Source: Bradyrhizobium glycinis (lineage in GTDB: Bacteria; Pseudomonadota; Alphaproteobacteria; Rhizobiales; Xanthobacteraceae). Taken from it: a DNA stretch of 64,000 bases. Below, one piece after another: positions 51,162 to 61,601 of the stretch. The stretch is taken from contig NZ_JACCHQ010000009.1 of the NCBI RefSeq assembly GCF_016031655.1, positions 157,668 to 221,667 on the forward strand. Reading direction: 5' to 3'. The position numbers and the translations under genes are program-made. Every line of letters starts with the position of its first letter. Position 1 is the first letter of the stretch. The notes under the pieces are model-generated. The model searched no databases. It was given only the letters and a program-made list of their open reading frames with translations, and was not told where the DNA came from.

Positions 51162-51213
51162 CTGCCATCCACATGACAGGCGGTGTGCATGGGCCCTCTT
51201 CGGGGCCTTTTTT
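51141..51213 (+). terminator. ilv attenuator: alternative stems and terminator
   Basis: CACACCGCC (51141-51149, covering the leader codons His-Thr-Ala) is the exact inverse of GGCGGTGTG (51179-51187). Downstream, GGCCCT-CTTC-GGGGCC (51192-51207) plus six T (51208-51213) is an intrinsic terminator. A GGGGG run (51150-51154) can alternatively pair with CCCTC (51194-51198) inside the terminator. Confidence 0.8.
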
Positions 51214-51270
51214 ATTTCCCGAACCCGACACGAATGAAGCCGCTGACAACAGCGCATCCGGAGCAAGCCA

Positions 51271-53046
<1,776 letters not shown>

Positions 53047-53050
53047 GGCC

Positions 53051-54022
53051 ATGTTCGACCTGAGGGAGCTCGAGCGCGCACATGCGATCGTGAGGCAGGC
53101 GGTGCCGGCAACGCCGGCGCATGCCTGGCCGTTGCTCGCACGTCGGCTCGGCACCGAGGTCGTGGTCAAGCACGAGAATCACACGCCGATCGGCGCCTTC
53201 AAGGTGCGCGGCGGCCTCGTCTATCTCGAACGGCTGAAGCGCGAGCGGCCGAAGACATCGGGCATCATCTCGGCGACGCGCGGCAATCACGGTCAGAGCC
53301 TCGCCTTTGCCGCGAGCCGCCACGGCGTGCCCGCGGTCATCTATGTGCCGCGCGGCAACTCGGTCGAGAAGAACCGCGCGATGAAGGCCTTTGGTGCCGA
53401 ACTCGTCGAACACGGCGAGGATTTTCAGGCGGCACGCGAGGAAGCCGAGCGCCGCGCGCAGTTCGCCGGGCTCCACATGGTGCCCTCTTTCCACCCGGAT
53501 CTCGTTCTTGGCGTTGCGACCTACGCTCTCGAACTGTTCCGCGCAGTGCCCGACCTCGATATCCTCTATGTGCCGATCGGACAGGGCTCCGGCATATGCG
53601 GCTGCATCATGGCGTGCGACCTGCTCGGCCTGAAGACCGAGATCGTCGGCGTGCAGTCGACGGAAGCGCCATCCTATGCGCTGTCGTTCGCGGCTGGAAA
53701 AATCGTGACGACCGAAACCAGCAACACGCATGCCGACGGCATGGCGACGCGCATCCCCGACGAGGATGCATTCGCGCTGATCCGCAAGGGCGCCTCGCGC
53801 ATCGTGGAGGTCACCGACGACGAGGTCGCCGCTGCGGTACGCGCCTACTGGACCGATACGCATAATCTCGCCGAAGGCGCCGGCGCGGCCGCGCTGGCGG
53901 CGGCGCTGCAGGAAAAGAGCAAGCTGAAGGGCAAGCGCGTTGGTCTCGTGCTGTCCGGCGGCAATATCGATTTCGATCTGTTCCGCCGTTGGGTCGGGAC
54001 GGACGCGCCAGCGACGGCGTGA
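53051..54022 (+). CDS. Threonine/serine dehydratase-like PLP enzyme (fold type II)
   Basis: 323 residues. Lys51 in HTPIGAFKVRGGLVYLERLK is the PLP Schiff base, SATRGNHGQSLAFAASRHGV holds the substrate carboxylate loop and VPIGQGSGICG is the phosphate-binding Gly loop. It has no C-terminal ACT regulatory domain, so it resembles the catabolic/short form of threonine dehydratase. Its place between ilvI and ilvH (four bases after ilvI) suggests it makes 2-oxobutyrate from threonine for isoleucine. A role as serine dehydratase or racemase cannot be excluded. Confidence 0.9.
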   Translation: MFDLRELERAHAIVRQAVPATPAHAWPLLARRLGTEVVVKHENHTPIGAFKVRGGLVYLERLKRERPKTSGIISATRGNHGQSLAFAASRHGVPAVIYVPRGNSVEKNRAMKAFGAELVEHGEDFQAAREEAERRAQFAGLHMVPSFHPDLVLGVATYALELFRAVPDLDILYVPIGQGSGICGCIMACDLLGLKTEIVGVQSTEAPSYALSFAAGKIVTTETSNTHADGMATRIPDEDAFALIRKGASRIVEVTDDEVAAAVRAYWTDTHNLAEGAGAAALAAALQEKSKLKGKRVGLVLSGGNIDFDLFRRWVGTDAPATA

Positions 54023-54045
54023 TGGAGAGACAAGAGGGGACGACA

Positions 54046-54588
54046 ATGAACCAGCCCGCATCCGCCTATTTCATCGAGGACCGTCACGATCCCAACGAGA
54101 CGCACACGCTTGCGGTGCTCGTGCAGAACGAGCCGGGCGTGCTCGCGCGCGTCATCGGCCTGTTCTCGGGGCGCGGCTACAACATCGAGAGCCTCACGGT
54201 CTCGGAGACCGAGGCCCAGAAGCATCTGTCGCGTATCACCATCGTCACCACGGGCACGCCGATGGTGATCGCGCAGATCAAGAACCAGCTCGACCGCATG
54301 ATCCCGGTGTACCAGGTCGTCGACATGACCCAGACCAAGCGCTCGATCGAGCGCGAGCTGGCGATGGTCAAGGTGCGCGGGCAGGGCGAGCATCGGGTCG
54401 AGGCGCTCAGGCTTGCGGATGCGTTTCGCGCCCGGGTGATCGACGCCACCACCGAGAGCTTTGTGTTCGAGATCACAGGCAATACGGACAAGATCAATCA
54501 ATTTATCGACCTGATGCGCCCGCTCGGCCTTGTCGAGGTGTCGCGCACGGGTGTTGCCGCGATCGCTCGCGGGCCTGAGGGGATGTGA
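54046..54588 (+). CDS. ilvH: Acetolactate synthase small (regulatory) subunit
   Basis: 180 residues. The N-terminal ACT domain, HTLAVLVQNEPGVLARVIGL and FSGRGYNIESLTVSETE, binds valine for feedback control; the C-terminal half contains ALRLADAFRARVIDATTESF and EITGNTDKINQFIDLMRPLG. It associates with IlvI to raise activity and confer valine sensitivity. The ATG at 54046 has GAGGGGA upstream; an earlier in-frame start would add 19 residues. It is followed three bases later by a methyltransferase gene. Confidence 0.97.
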   Translation: MNQPASAYFIEDRHDPNETHTLAVLVQNEPGVLARVIGLFSGRGYNIESLTVSETEAQKHLSRITIVTTGTPMVIAQIKNQLDRMIPVYQVVDMTQTKRSIERELAMVKVRGQGEHRVEALRLADAFRARVIDATTESFVFEITGNTDKINQFIDLMRPLGLVEVSRTGVAAIARGPEGM

Positions 54589-54591
54589 GCC

Positions 54592-55287
54592 ATGCTGGCG
54601 CGCGACTGGTACTACAACGAGCGGAACCGGATGGGGATCGAGCCCGCGGTGGCCTCGATCTACGACAACCATGACGATGCCGATCTGCGGGCGCGCGCCG
54701 CGTTGAAGATGCTCGGGGTCCAGCGTGGCTGGCGCATCGCCGACATTGGCTGCGGCAACGGCGTGCTTGCCACCGAAGCGGCGTTGATGGGGGCCGATGT
54801 CGACGCCATCGACATTTCGCCGGCGATGCTGGCGTTGGCCGAGATCTATGCCCGCGACCGCAAAGCGCCCGTGCGCACCCAATCCGCCGGCCTGCTCAGC
54901 TTCGCCTACCGGCCCGAGTCCTACGATCTCATCGTCAGCGAGTTCACGCTGCACCATCTGCCGGATTTCTGGAAGGCGGTGGCGATGTCGCGGATTTTTC
55001 GCGCGCTCAAGCCCGGAGCGACGTTTTATCTCCGTGACATTGTTTACTCAACGATGCCTGACGCAATCGAGCGTGACGTCGAGCAATGGGCCGACTTCCA
55101 GATCAAGAACCACGATTTCTCCCGCGAGGGCGTGGTGACCCACATGCGCGACGAATATTCCACCTTCGGCTGGGTGATGGAGCGGATGCTGACCGACGTC
55201 GGCTTCACACTGGTCTCGGCCGACTACCACGCGCCGATGCATGGCACCTATCTGCTGCGGAAACCGAAAGCCGGCGAGCAAGGCTAG
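54592..55287 (+). CDS. Class I SAM-dependent methyltransferase
   Basis: 231 residues. Motif I RIADIGCGNGVLATEAALMG (about 48-67) binds SAM; VDAIDISPAML is motif post-I; YDLIVSEFTLHHLPD and RALKPGATFYLRDIV are motifs II and III. It belongs to the methyltransf_11/25 type with no clear substrate. It starts three bases after ilvH, so it belongs to the ilv operon by position, yet nothing connects it to branched-chain amino acids. A quinone or small-molecule methyltransferase is possible. Confidence 0.87.
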   Translation: MLARDWYYNERNRMGIEPAVASIYDNHDDADLRARAALKMLGVQRGWRIADIGCGNGVLATEAALMGADVDAIDISPAMLALAEIYARDRKAPVRTQSAGLLSFAYRPESYDLIVSEFTLHHLPDFWKAVAMSRIFRALKPGATFYLRDIVYSTMPDAIERDVEQWADFQIKNHDFSREGVVTHMRDEYSTFGWVMERMLTDVGFTLVSADYHAPMHGTYLLRKPKAGEQG

Positions 55288-55336
55288 ACCAGAACAACAA
55301 ACAGGGCTGCGAGACAAAGCAGAACCGGAAACAACA

Positions 55337-56212
55337 ATGAAGCCGGCCGACATCCTCATCGCCGTCATGGTGGCGATCATCTGGGGGCTTGCCTTCGTGG
55401 CGAGCCGGATCGCGCTCGACGAGCTCTCGCCCGAACTGATGACGGCCCTGCGCTTTACCATCGCCGCGGTGCCGTGCCTGTTCATTCCCAAGCCGAAGGT
55501 CGCCTGGTCGCTGCTGATCGCCATCAGCTTCACGCTGTTCCTCGGTCAGTTCCTGTCGCAGGCCTACGGCATCGCCCATGGGGTGCCGGTGGGCCTGACC
55601 TCCGTCGTCGTGCAGAGCCAGGCGCTGTTCACGATCGGCTTTGCCGCGATCCTATTCGGCGAACGTCCGACGCCGGTGCAGACGCTCGGCGTCGCCATCG
55701 CCGCGGCGGGTCTTTTGATGATCTGCGGCACCGTCGGCTACGATTTCAGCGTCGGTGCCTTTGCGGTGCTGATGATCTCGCCGCTCAGCTTTGCTGTCGG
55801 CAATCTACTGCTGCGCGGCGCCCGCGGCGTGCCGATGTTCGATCTGTTTGCCTGGCTGTGCCTCACCTCGGCTATGCCGCTGTTCGTGCTGGCGCTGATC
55901 GCCAACGGACCGGCGCCGACCTGGACGTCGCTGACGCACATGTCGCTGACATCGGCGCTCTGCATGCTGATGCTCGGCGGCATTTCCACAAGCATCGCCT
56001 ATTGGCTGTGGGGCCGCCTCTTGCGCGACTATCCCGCGGCCCAGGTGGTGCCGTTCGCGCTGCTGGTCCCGTTCGTCGGCTCGGCTGCGTCGAGCATCGT
56101 GTTCGGTGAGCGGTTCGGCCCCTTGAGGCTCGCCGGCATGCTGACCGTGATCGGCGGTATCGCCGTGATGGTGCTGGCAAAGCGCCCGCAAGTTCTGCCG
56201 AAGACCGCGTGA
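55337..56212 (+). CDS. EamA family transporter (drug/metabolite transporter superfamily)
   Basis: 291 residues with ten membrane helices in two EamA repeats (about 5-140 and 150-285). ILIAVMVAIIWGLAFVASRI opens repeat 1, and the second shows PAAQVVPFALLVPFVGSAAS, then FGERFGPLRLAGMLTVIGGI. Relatives export amino acids or metabolites (RhaT/YdcZ-like, O-acetylserine or cysteine exporters). Since a LysE-type exporter gene follows directly, an amino acid efflux role is likely. The start is the ATG after GGAAACAACA. Confidence 0.9.
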   Translation: MKPADILIAVMVAIIWGLAFVASRIALDELSPELMTALRFTIAAVPCLFIPKPKVAWSLLIAISFTLFLGQFLSQAYGIAHGVPVGLTSVVVQSQALFTIGFAAILFGERPTPVQTLGVAIAAAGLLMICGTVGYDFSVGAFAVLMISPLSFAVGNLLLRGARGVPMFDLFAWLCLTSAMPLFVLALIANGPAPTWTSLTHMSLTSALCMLMLGGISTSIAYWLWGRLLRDYPAAQVVPFALLVPFVGSAASSIVFGERFGPLRLAGMLTVIGGIAVMVLAKRPQVLPKTA

Positions 56213-56216
56213 GGTG

Positions 56217-56822
56217 ATGATGACCTACTCGCTGTTCTACGCTTTCCTCGTCTTCATGGTCGTGATGTACTTCACGCCCGGGCCGAACAATATCATGCTG
56301 CTGTCTTCCGGCCTGACCTATGGCTTCCGGCGCACCATCCCGCACATCGTCGGCATCGTCATTGGCTTTGCCTTCATGGTGGCCGCGGTCGGTCTCGGGC
56401 TCGGCACCGTATTCCTCGCCTATCCGATCCTCCAGACCATCCTGAAATATGCCGGCGCTGCCTATTTGATTTACCTGGCCGCCGTGATCGCCATGGCTGG
56501 TCCGGCCAAGCCGGGCGAGGAGAATGGCCGCGGCCCGATGACCTTCTGGGGCGCGGCCATGTTCCAGTGGATCAATGCGAAGGGCTGGGTCATCGTGATC
56601 GGCACCATCACCGCTTATGCCGCAATCGCCCAATTTCCGATCAACATCGCCATTCAGACCGTGATCAGCCTCGTCGTCGGTACCGTCTCGACCGTGGTCT
56701 GGGCGCTATTCGGCTCCGCATTGCGGCCGGTCCTGACCTCCGAGCGGCTGGTCCGCGCCTTCAACATCCTGATGGCGATCCTGCTCTTGGCCTCCCTCTA
56801 CCCCGTTTTCATGGATGCATGA
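56217..56822 (+). CDS. LysE family amino acid exporter
   Basis: 201 residues with six membrane helices. The N-terminal TPGPNNIMLLSSGLTYGFRR is the LysE/RhtB signature, and FWGAAMFQWINAKGWVIVIG is the conserved fourth helix. It exports an amino acid; the substrate (lysine, homoserine, threonine or branched-chain) is unknown. It starts four bases after the EamA gene, possibly at GTG 56214, and lies just before ilvC, consistent with overflow control of branched-chain or threonine pools. Confidence 0.9.
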   Translation: MMTYSLFYAFLVFMVVMYFTPGPNNIMLLSSGLTYGFRRTIPHIVGIVIGFAFMVAAVGLGLGTVFLAYPILQTILKYAGAAYLIYLAAVIAMAGPAKPGEENGRGPMTFWGAAMFQWINAKGWVIVIGTITAYAAIAQFPINIAIQTVISLVVGTVSTVVWALFGSALRPVLTSERLVRAFNILMAILLLASLYPVFMDA

Positions 56823-56826
56823 TGTC

Positions 56827-56894
56827 GCGGATTTCCATGCAGAAACGGGTTTCCCTCAGGGCTGAAAATGCTCTAGACAGCCCCGGAAATCCGC
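56827..56894 (+). promoter_or_regulatory. Inverted repeat upstream of ilvC
   Basis: GCGGATTTCC (56827-56836) and GGAAATCCGC (56885-56894) are exact inverses, 48 bases apart, in the 133-base gap before ilvC. A small GGCCGA/TCGGCC hairpin follows (about 56921-56936). It could form a leader stem or bind a regulator. No leader peptide is seen here. Confidence 0.45.
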
Positions 56895-56940
56895 AAATTT
56901 CACCCTTCGGACACTGACCATTGGCCGATTTCGGCCCTGA

Positions 56941-57975
<1,035 letters not shown>

Positions 57976-57998
57976 CGTCTGCGCCGTCATTCCGTGGG

Positions 57999-58028
57999 TG
58001 ACGAGCGAAGCACAATCTTCGCTCGTCA
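57999..58028. terminator. Hairpin after ilvC
   Basis: TGACGAGCGAAG (57999-58010), CACAAT, CTTCGCTCGTCA (58017-58028): a perfect 12-bp stem followed by AA. It lies 24 bases after the stop codon and lacks a T-run. Confidence 0.65.
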
Positions 58029-58059
58029 AACCAAATCTTGGACCCTGGCGACTATGTCG

Positions 58060-58091
58060 AGCGAGATCGCAAACAGCGGTCTCGCTCTTTT
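58060..58091 (+). terminator. Intrinsic terminator downstream of ilvC
   Basis: AGCGAGA (58060-58066) pairs with TCTCGCT (58080-58086), followed by CTTTT. It is the second hairpin after ilvC and closes the gap to the convergent gene ending at 58179. Confidence 0.65.
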
Positions 58092-58178
58092 CATCTTGGC
58101 GAGGCATTGCTCCTTTCAAACTTTCCGCGACCTAAGGCGCAGTTGAGCGGCTCGGCTCCTGCCAAGTAAGCCGTCGCA

Positions 58179-58799
58179 TCAGCCCGCGGGGACGGTCTGC
58201 CCACGCGGATGGCGGGCCATCGCAATCATGCGCAGCGCCATCACGATGAGCAACGGAAGCAGGAAGGCGGCATAGAGCGGCATCGTCGGCACGCGCTTGC
58301 CGAACGAGACCATGAACTGGAACCAGAGGTAGTAGCCGCCCACAAGATGCAGGGCCCGCCAAGCACGCGGGCCGATCAGTACGGCGGTGCGGTCGAACGA
58401 CGTCGCGCTCATGGCGATGATGAAGCCATAGCCGATGCCGCCGAAGATGTAGGAGGCCGCCGAGGTGGCCTCGGCAAATCCGGCCGGATCCATCCTGGCA
58501 TACGTCACGATCGCCGCCGCGTGGATGGCGTGGGAGACCGCGAAGCTGAGGCCCAAATAGCGGCGGTTGCGTTTCTGCCAGCGCGTCCAGGCATTGGGCC
58601 AGAGCCGCGCCAGCGCCGCGGCGCTGAAGGCGAGGCAGAACAACAGGAGCGAGCTTCGCGCCGTGAAGCGGATCACCATGCGGACGCCCTCGACCTCGAA
58701 CTGCCGCATCGAGGCGATCCACAGGCTGAGTGCGACCAGGCTCAAGCAGAGGACGGCCAGCAGCCGCCAGCCTTCGAGCCAGCTTTGACGTTCGGACAT
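58179..58799 (-). CDS. Ferric-reductase-like/haem-binding membrane protein
   Basis: 206 residues with six predicted membrane helices. GLSFAVSHAIHAAAIVTYAR has paired His, and WRALHLVGGYYLWFQFMVSF has another His with an aromatic belt, the pattern of cytochrome b-like ferric-reductase transmembrane domains (MsrQ/YedZ group). No flavin or NAD domain is present. A quinone or haem relay role is likely; the partner is unknown. The ATG at 58799 follows AGAGGGAGA. It diverges from a TetR regulator with a perfect palindrome between them. Confidence 0.8.
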   Translation of the reverse strand: MSERQSWLEGWRLLAVLCLSLVALSLWIASMRQFEVEGVRMVIRFTARSSLLLFCLAFSAAALARLWPNAWTRWQKRNRRYLGLSFAVSHAIHAAAIVTYARMDPAGFAEATSAASYIFGGIGYGFIIAMSATSFDRTAVLIGPRAWRALHLVGGYYLWFQFMVSFGKRVPTMPLYAAFLLPLLIVMALRMIAMARHPRGQTVPAG

Positions 58800-58815
58800 G
58801 GCGATCTCCCTCTCT

Positions 58816-58834
58816 ATGTAATCGCCGATTACAT
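58816..58834. promoter_or_regulatory. TetR operator copy 1 (perfect palindrome)
   Basis: ATGTAATCG-C-CGATTACAT: 9-bp arms around a single C, 16 bases upstream of the 58799 start codon. Size and position fit a TetR site controlling the haem-membrane-protein gene. Confidence 0.8.
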
Positions 58835-58859
58835 TTGGCATCGAAGGGGCCGTCAATGG

Positions 58860-58876
58860 TGTAATCATTACTTACA
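58860..58876. promoter_or_regulatory. TetR operator copy 2 (degenerate)
   Basis: TGTAATC ... TTACA: the same half-site sequence as copy 1, with mismatches in the second half, 29 bases upstream of the tetR ATG. It would allow autoregulation. Confidence 0.6.
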
Positions 58877-58905
58877 TTCACTTTCGGGTGAGGCTAGAAA
58901 GCTCC

Positions 58906-59559
58906 ATGCCTGTCCGTCAGCCGTCCAAGCCGCGCGCCCGCCGCCCTGTCATCGAAGCTCGGCCGTACCATCACGGTGACCTCCGCCGCGTGTTGATCGA
59001 TGCTGCGCTGCAACTTGCAGCGGAAGGCGCCGAAGTCTCGGTCCGGGAGGCCGCGCGCCGCGCCGCGGTGTCGCCGGGGGCGCCGTTCCGACACTTCCCC
59101 AACCGCGATGCGCTGATGGCGGCCGCCGCCGCGGAGGCACAGCGCCGCTTCCGCGCCGAGATCGAGACGGCGTTGGCTGAGGCTCCGGCCGCCGACCCGC
59201 TCGGCCGCTTCCGCGCCTTTGGTCTCGCCTATTTGCGTTGGGCCATGCGCAACCCCGCGCATTTCGAGATCATCTCGACCGGGCGCTATTTTGCTCATGG
59301 CAGCTCGCCGGAGCTGATGCGAGACAATGCCGAGCTGATCGCGCTAACGGAGCAGATGCTGGATGACGCGGCAAAGCAAGGCCTGCTGCGGCCTGCTGAC
59401 CTCAAGCGCATCCAGATCGCCGGGCGCGCCCTCGTCTACGGTTTCGCCCGGATGAATCTCGACGGCCATTTCCCGCGCTGGGGCGTCGGGAAGGGCGAGA
59501 TCGAGCAGATGGCGGAAGGCGTGATCGATCTTTTCATCGCGGGTATCGCAAAGCTCTAG
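58906..59559 (+). CDS. TetR/AcrR family transcriptional regulator
   Basis: 217 residues. The helix-turn-helix domain reads YHHGDLRRVLIDAALQLAAE, then GAEVSVREAARRAAVSPGAP and FRHFPNRDALMAA, with the TetR spacing. The C-terminal domain resembles TetR_C_33/WHG proteins (FRAFGLAYLRWAMRNPAHFE). It is expected to repress itself and the divergent haem-membrane-protein gene. An in-frame GTG at 58888 is an alternative start. An Arg-rich N-terminal extension precedes the domain. Confidence 0.9.
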   Translation: MPVRQPSKPRARRPVIEARPYHHGDLRRVLIDAALQLAAEGAEVSVREAARRAAVSPGAPFRHFPNRDALMAAAAAEAQRRFRAEIETALAEAPAADPLGRFRAFGLAYLRWAMRNPAHFEIISTGRYFAHGSSPELMRDNAELIALTEQMLDDAAKQGLLRPADLKRIQIAGRALVYGFARMNLDGHFPRWGVGKGEIEQMAEGVIDLFIAGIAKL

Positions 59560-59767
59560 CGGTCAGTGGCTCTGGGCGATGCTGGGCGGCGCCTCCCACT
59601 AACATTAAGCGAACGTCGACCACGGCCGCGCGTTGCCTCTCCTTGACGGTTCCGTTACAGTTTTATGACACGGTGCAGGTTTCCGGCTGCATCGGGCGTC
59701 GCTGGCCGTCTTTGGGGGCCAGCGAGGCTTGGCATCACCGCGCCGGACCAGAAGTTGCGTGTCGTCG

Positions 59768-61480
59768 ATGGCGTCCGCGCCCAATCCAGGTCCTTCTGCC
59801 ACGACCGCCGTGCTGGCGAGCGTCACCGCGCTCGGCATCTGGCGGCTGCTCGCGGTTGCAGCGCCGCATCTGGCCGCACTCGCGCTGATGTACGAGACCG
59901 AGACCGATTTCGGCTCGCGCCTGTCCTTTGCGCTGGCCTGGGGCATCCTCAACTTCTTCTGGATCACGCTGCTGCGGCGGCCGGCGCTGTCTGGCGCGCT
60001 GTCGCTGACCATGGTCGTCGTGCTGGTGCTGCTGTCGCGGCTCAAGCACGACGTCGTGCAGATGACGGTCAACTTCATCGACCTGATGATGATCGACCGC
60101 GACACCGTCGCGTTCCTGTTCACGATCTTTCCGAATTTGCGCTGGTCGGTGATCCTGGCCGGTCTGGTCACGCTGCCGCTGATGTACGCGCTGTGGTGGC
60201 TCGACCCATTCCGCATCCGTCGCCTGCCGGCGCTCGCCTGTAAGCTCGCCTGCCTTGCTGCCCTGGTCGGCTATTCGCTCTATCATCCGGAAGAGGCTTG
60301 GCGCGGCTATTACGACGACGGCTATCTCTCGAAATTCTTCCGCTCGGGCGTCACGGCCGTCTCCGACTTTGCGCGGCACGGCTTCATGGAGGCGTCTGCT
60401 TCGACCGGCGAGCGGCTCAACATGCCGCTCATCGATGCCTGCCACCCAGCGGGCCGCCGGCCCAACATCATCATGATCCATGATGAATCCAGCTTCGACA
60501 TCCGCGCCGCCCAGGGCATCAAGGTGCCGCCGCGCTATGGCGACTATTTCAAATCGTGGGACGGCAAGCAGCGCACGTTCCTCGCCGAGAGCAATGGCGG
60601 GCCGAGCTGGTTCACCGAATACAACGTGCTCGCGGGGCTCTCCGCGCGTTCGTTTGGTCGCTTCGCCTATTTCGTCACGCGCATCGCCTCGAACCGGGTC
60701 GAGCGAGGCCTGCCGCTGGCGCTGCGCCGCTGCGGCTATGACACGCTGTCGCTCTATCCCGCCCATGGCGGCTTCATGGGTGCGCGCAGCTTTCAGATGA
60801 CCACGGGAATCGAGCGCTTTCTGGATTCCAAGGATCTGGGCGCCAAGGATGTCGAGCCCGACAGCTTCTTCTATGACAAGGCGCTTCAGCTGATCGGCCA
60901 GCAGCCGCCGAACAAGCCGCTGTTCACCTTCATCTATCTCGGTGCCAACCACTTCCCCTGGGAGACCCGCTTCCGTCCCGATCTGCTGCCGAATTGGCGC
61001 GCGCCGGGCAATGTGCCGTCGATCGACGAATATCTGCGCCGCCAGACGATGAGCGCCGAGCAGTACAAGGCGTTCGTTGCCGGCCTGAAGAAGACCTTTC
61101 CCGGCGAGCCCTTCCTGATCGTGCGCTACGGCGATCATCAGCCGGAATTTGCGCCTGCTATCCTCGAGCCCGGGCTCGACGAGGGCGCGATCGGCAAGAA
61201 GCTCGACGCCTACGATGCGCGCCTCTACGCGACCTATTACGCCATCGACGCCATCAATTTCGAGCCGGTTAGAAGCGATGCCGTGATGGATACGATCGAC
61301 GGCCCCTATCTGCCGCTGGTGGTTCAGGAAGCCGCCGGCATCCCGCTCGATCCGTCCTTTGCCGAGCAGAAAGAGATCATGCTCCGCTGCAAGGGCATCT
61401 TCTATGGCTGCAAGGACGGCGCCGAGGCGCGGCGGCTGAACCGGCTGTTGATCGATGCGGGGATGATCCGGGGACTGTAG
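59768..61480 (+). CDS. Sulfatase-fold membrane enzyme (LTA synthase/phosphoethanolamine transferase-like)
   Basis: 570 residues. Five hydrophobic helices in the N-terminal part (about 14-180) are followed by a periplasmic sulfatase-like domain (about 225-540). RRPNIIMIHDESSFDI is the first metal-binding strand; SNGGPSWFTEYNVLAGLSAR has the probable nucleophile Thr; FTFIYLGANHFPWETR and IVRYGDHQPEF carry metal ligands. Such enzymes add phosphoglycerol, phosphoethanolamine or similar groups to glycans or lipids; the product is unknown. The ATG at 59768 has a weak ribosome binding site; TTG 59729 is an alternative. Confidence 0.88.
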   Translation: MASAPNPGPSATTAVLASVTALGIWRLLAVAAPHLAALALMYETETDFGSRLSFALAWGILNFFWITLLRRPALSGALSLTMVVVLVLLSRLKHDVVQMTVNFIDLMMIDRDTVAFLFTIFPNLRWSVILAGLVTLPLMYALWWLDPFRIRRLPALACKLACLAALVGYSLYHPEEAWRGYYDDGYLSKFFRSGVTAVSDFARHGFMEASASTGERLNMPLIDACHPAGRRPNIIMIHDESSFDIRAAQGIKVPPRYGDYFKSWDGKQRTFLAESNGGPSWFTEYNVLAGLSARSFGRFAYFVTRIASNRVERGLPLALRRCGYDTLSLYPAHGGFMGARSFQMTTGIERFLDSKDLGAKDVEPDSFFYDKALQLIGQQPPNKPLFTFIYLGANHFPWETRFRPDLLPNWRAPGNVPSIDEYLRRQTMSAEQYKAFVAGLKKTFPGEPFLIVRYGDHQPEFAPAILEPGLDEGAIGKKLDAYDARLYATYYAIDAINFEPVRSDAVMDTIDGPYLPLVVQEAAGIPLDPSFAEQKEIMLRCKGIFYGCKDGAEARRLNRLLIDAGMIRGL

Positions 61481-61503
61481 CCCTTACCGTCATCCTGAGA
61501 ATC

Positions 61504-61591
61504 CGTAGGGTGGGCAAAGCGAAGCGTGCCCATCACCTCTCACACGCAGAGACCGTGGGCACGGCGCTTACGCGCCTTTGCCCACCCTACG
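61504..61591. repeat. Palindromic intergenic repeat (CGTAGGGTGGGCAAAG family)
   Basis: CGTAGGGTGGGCAAAGCG at the left and CGCCTTTGCCCACCCTACG at the right are inverted, with inner arms GCCCATCACC... and GTGGGC. It is 88 bases long and sits between two convergent genes, where it may act as a terminator. Confidence 0.85.
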
Positions 61592-61601
61592 AAATCTCAC
61601 C

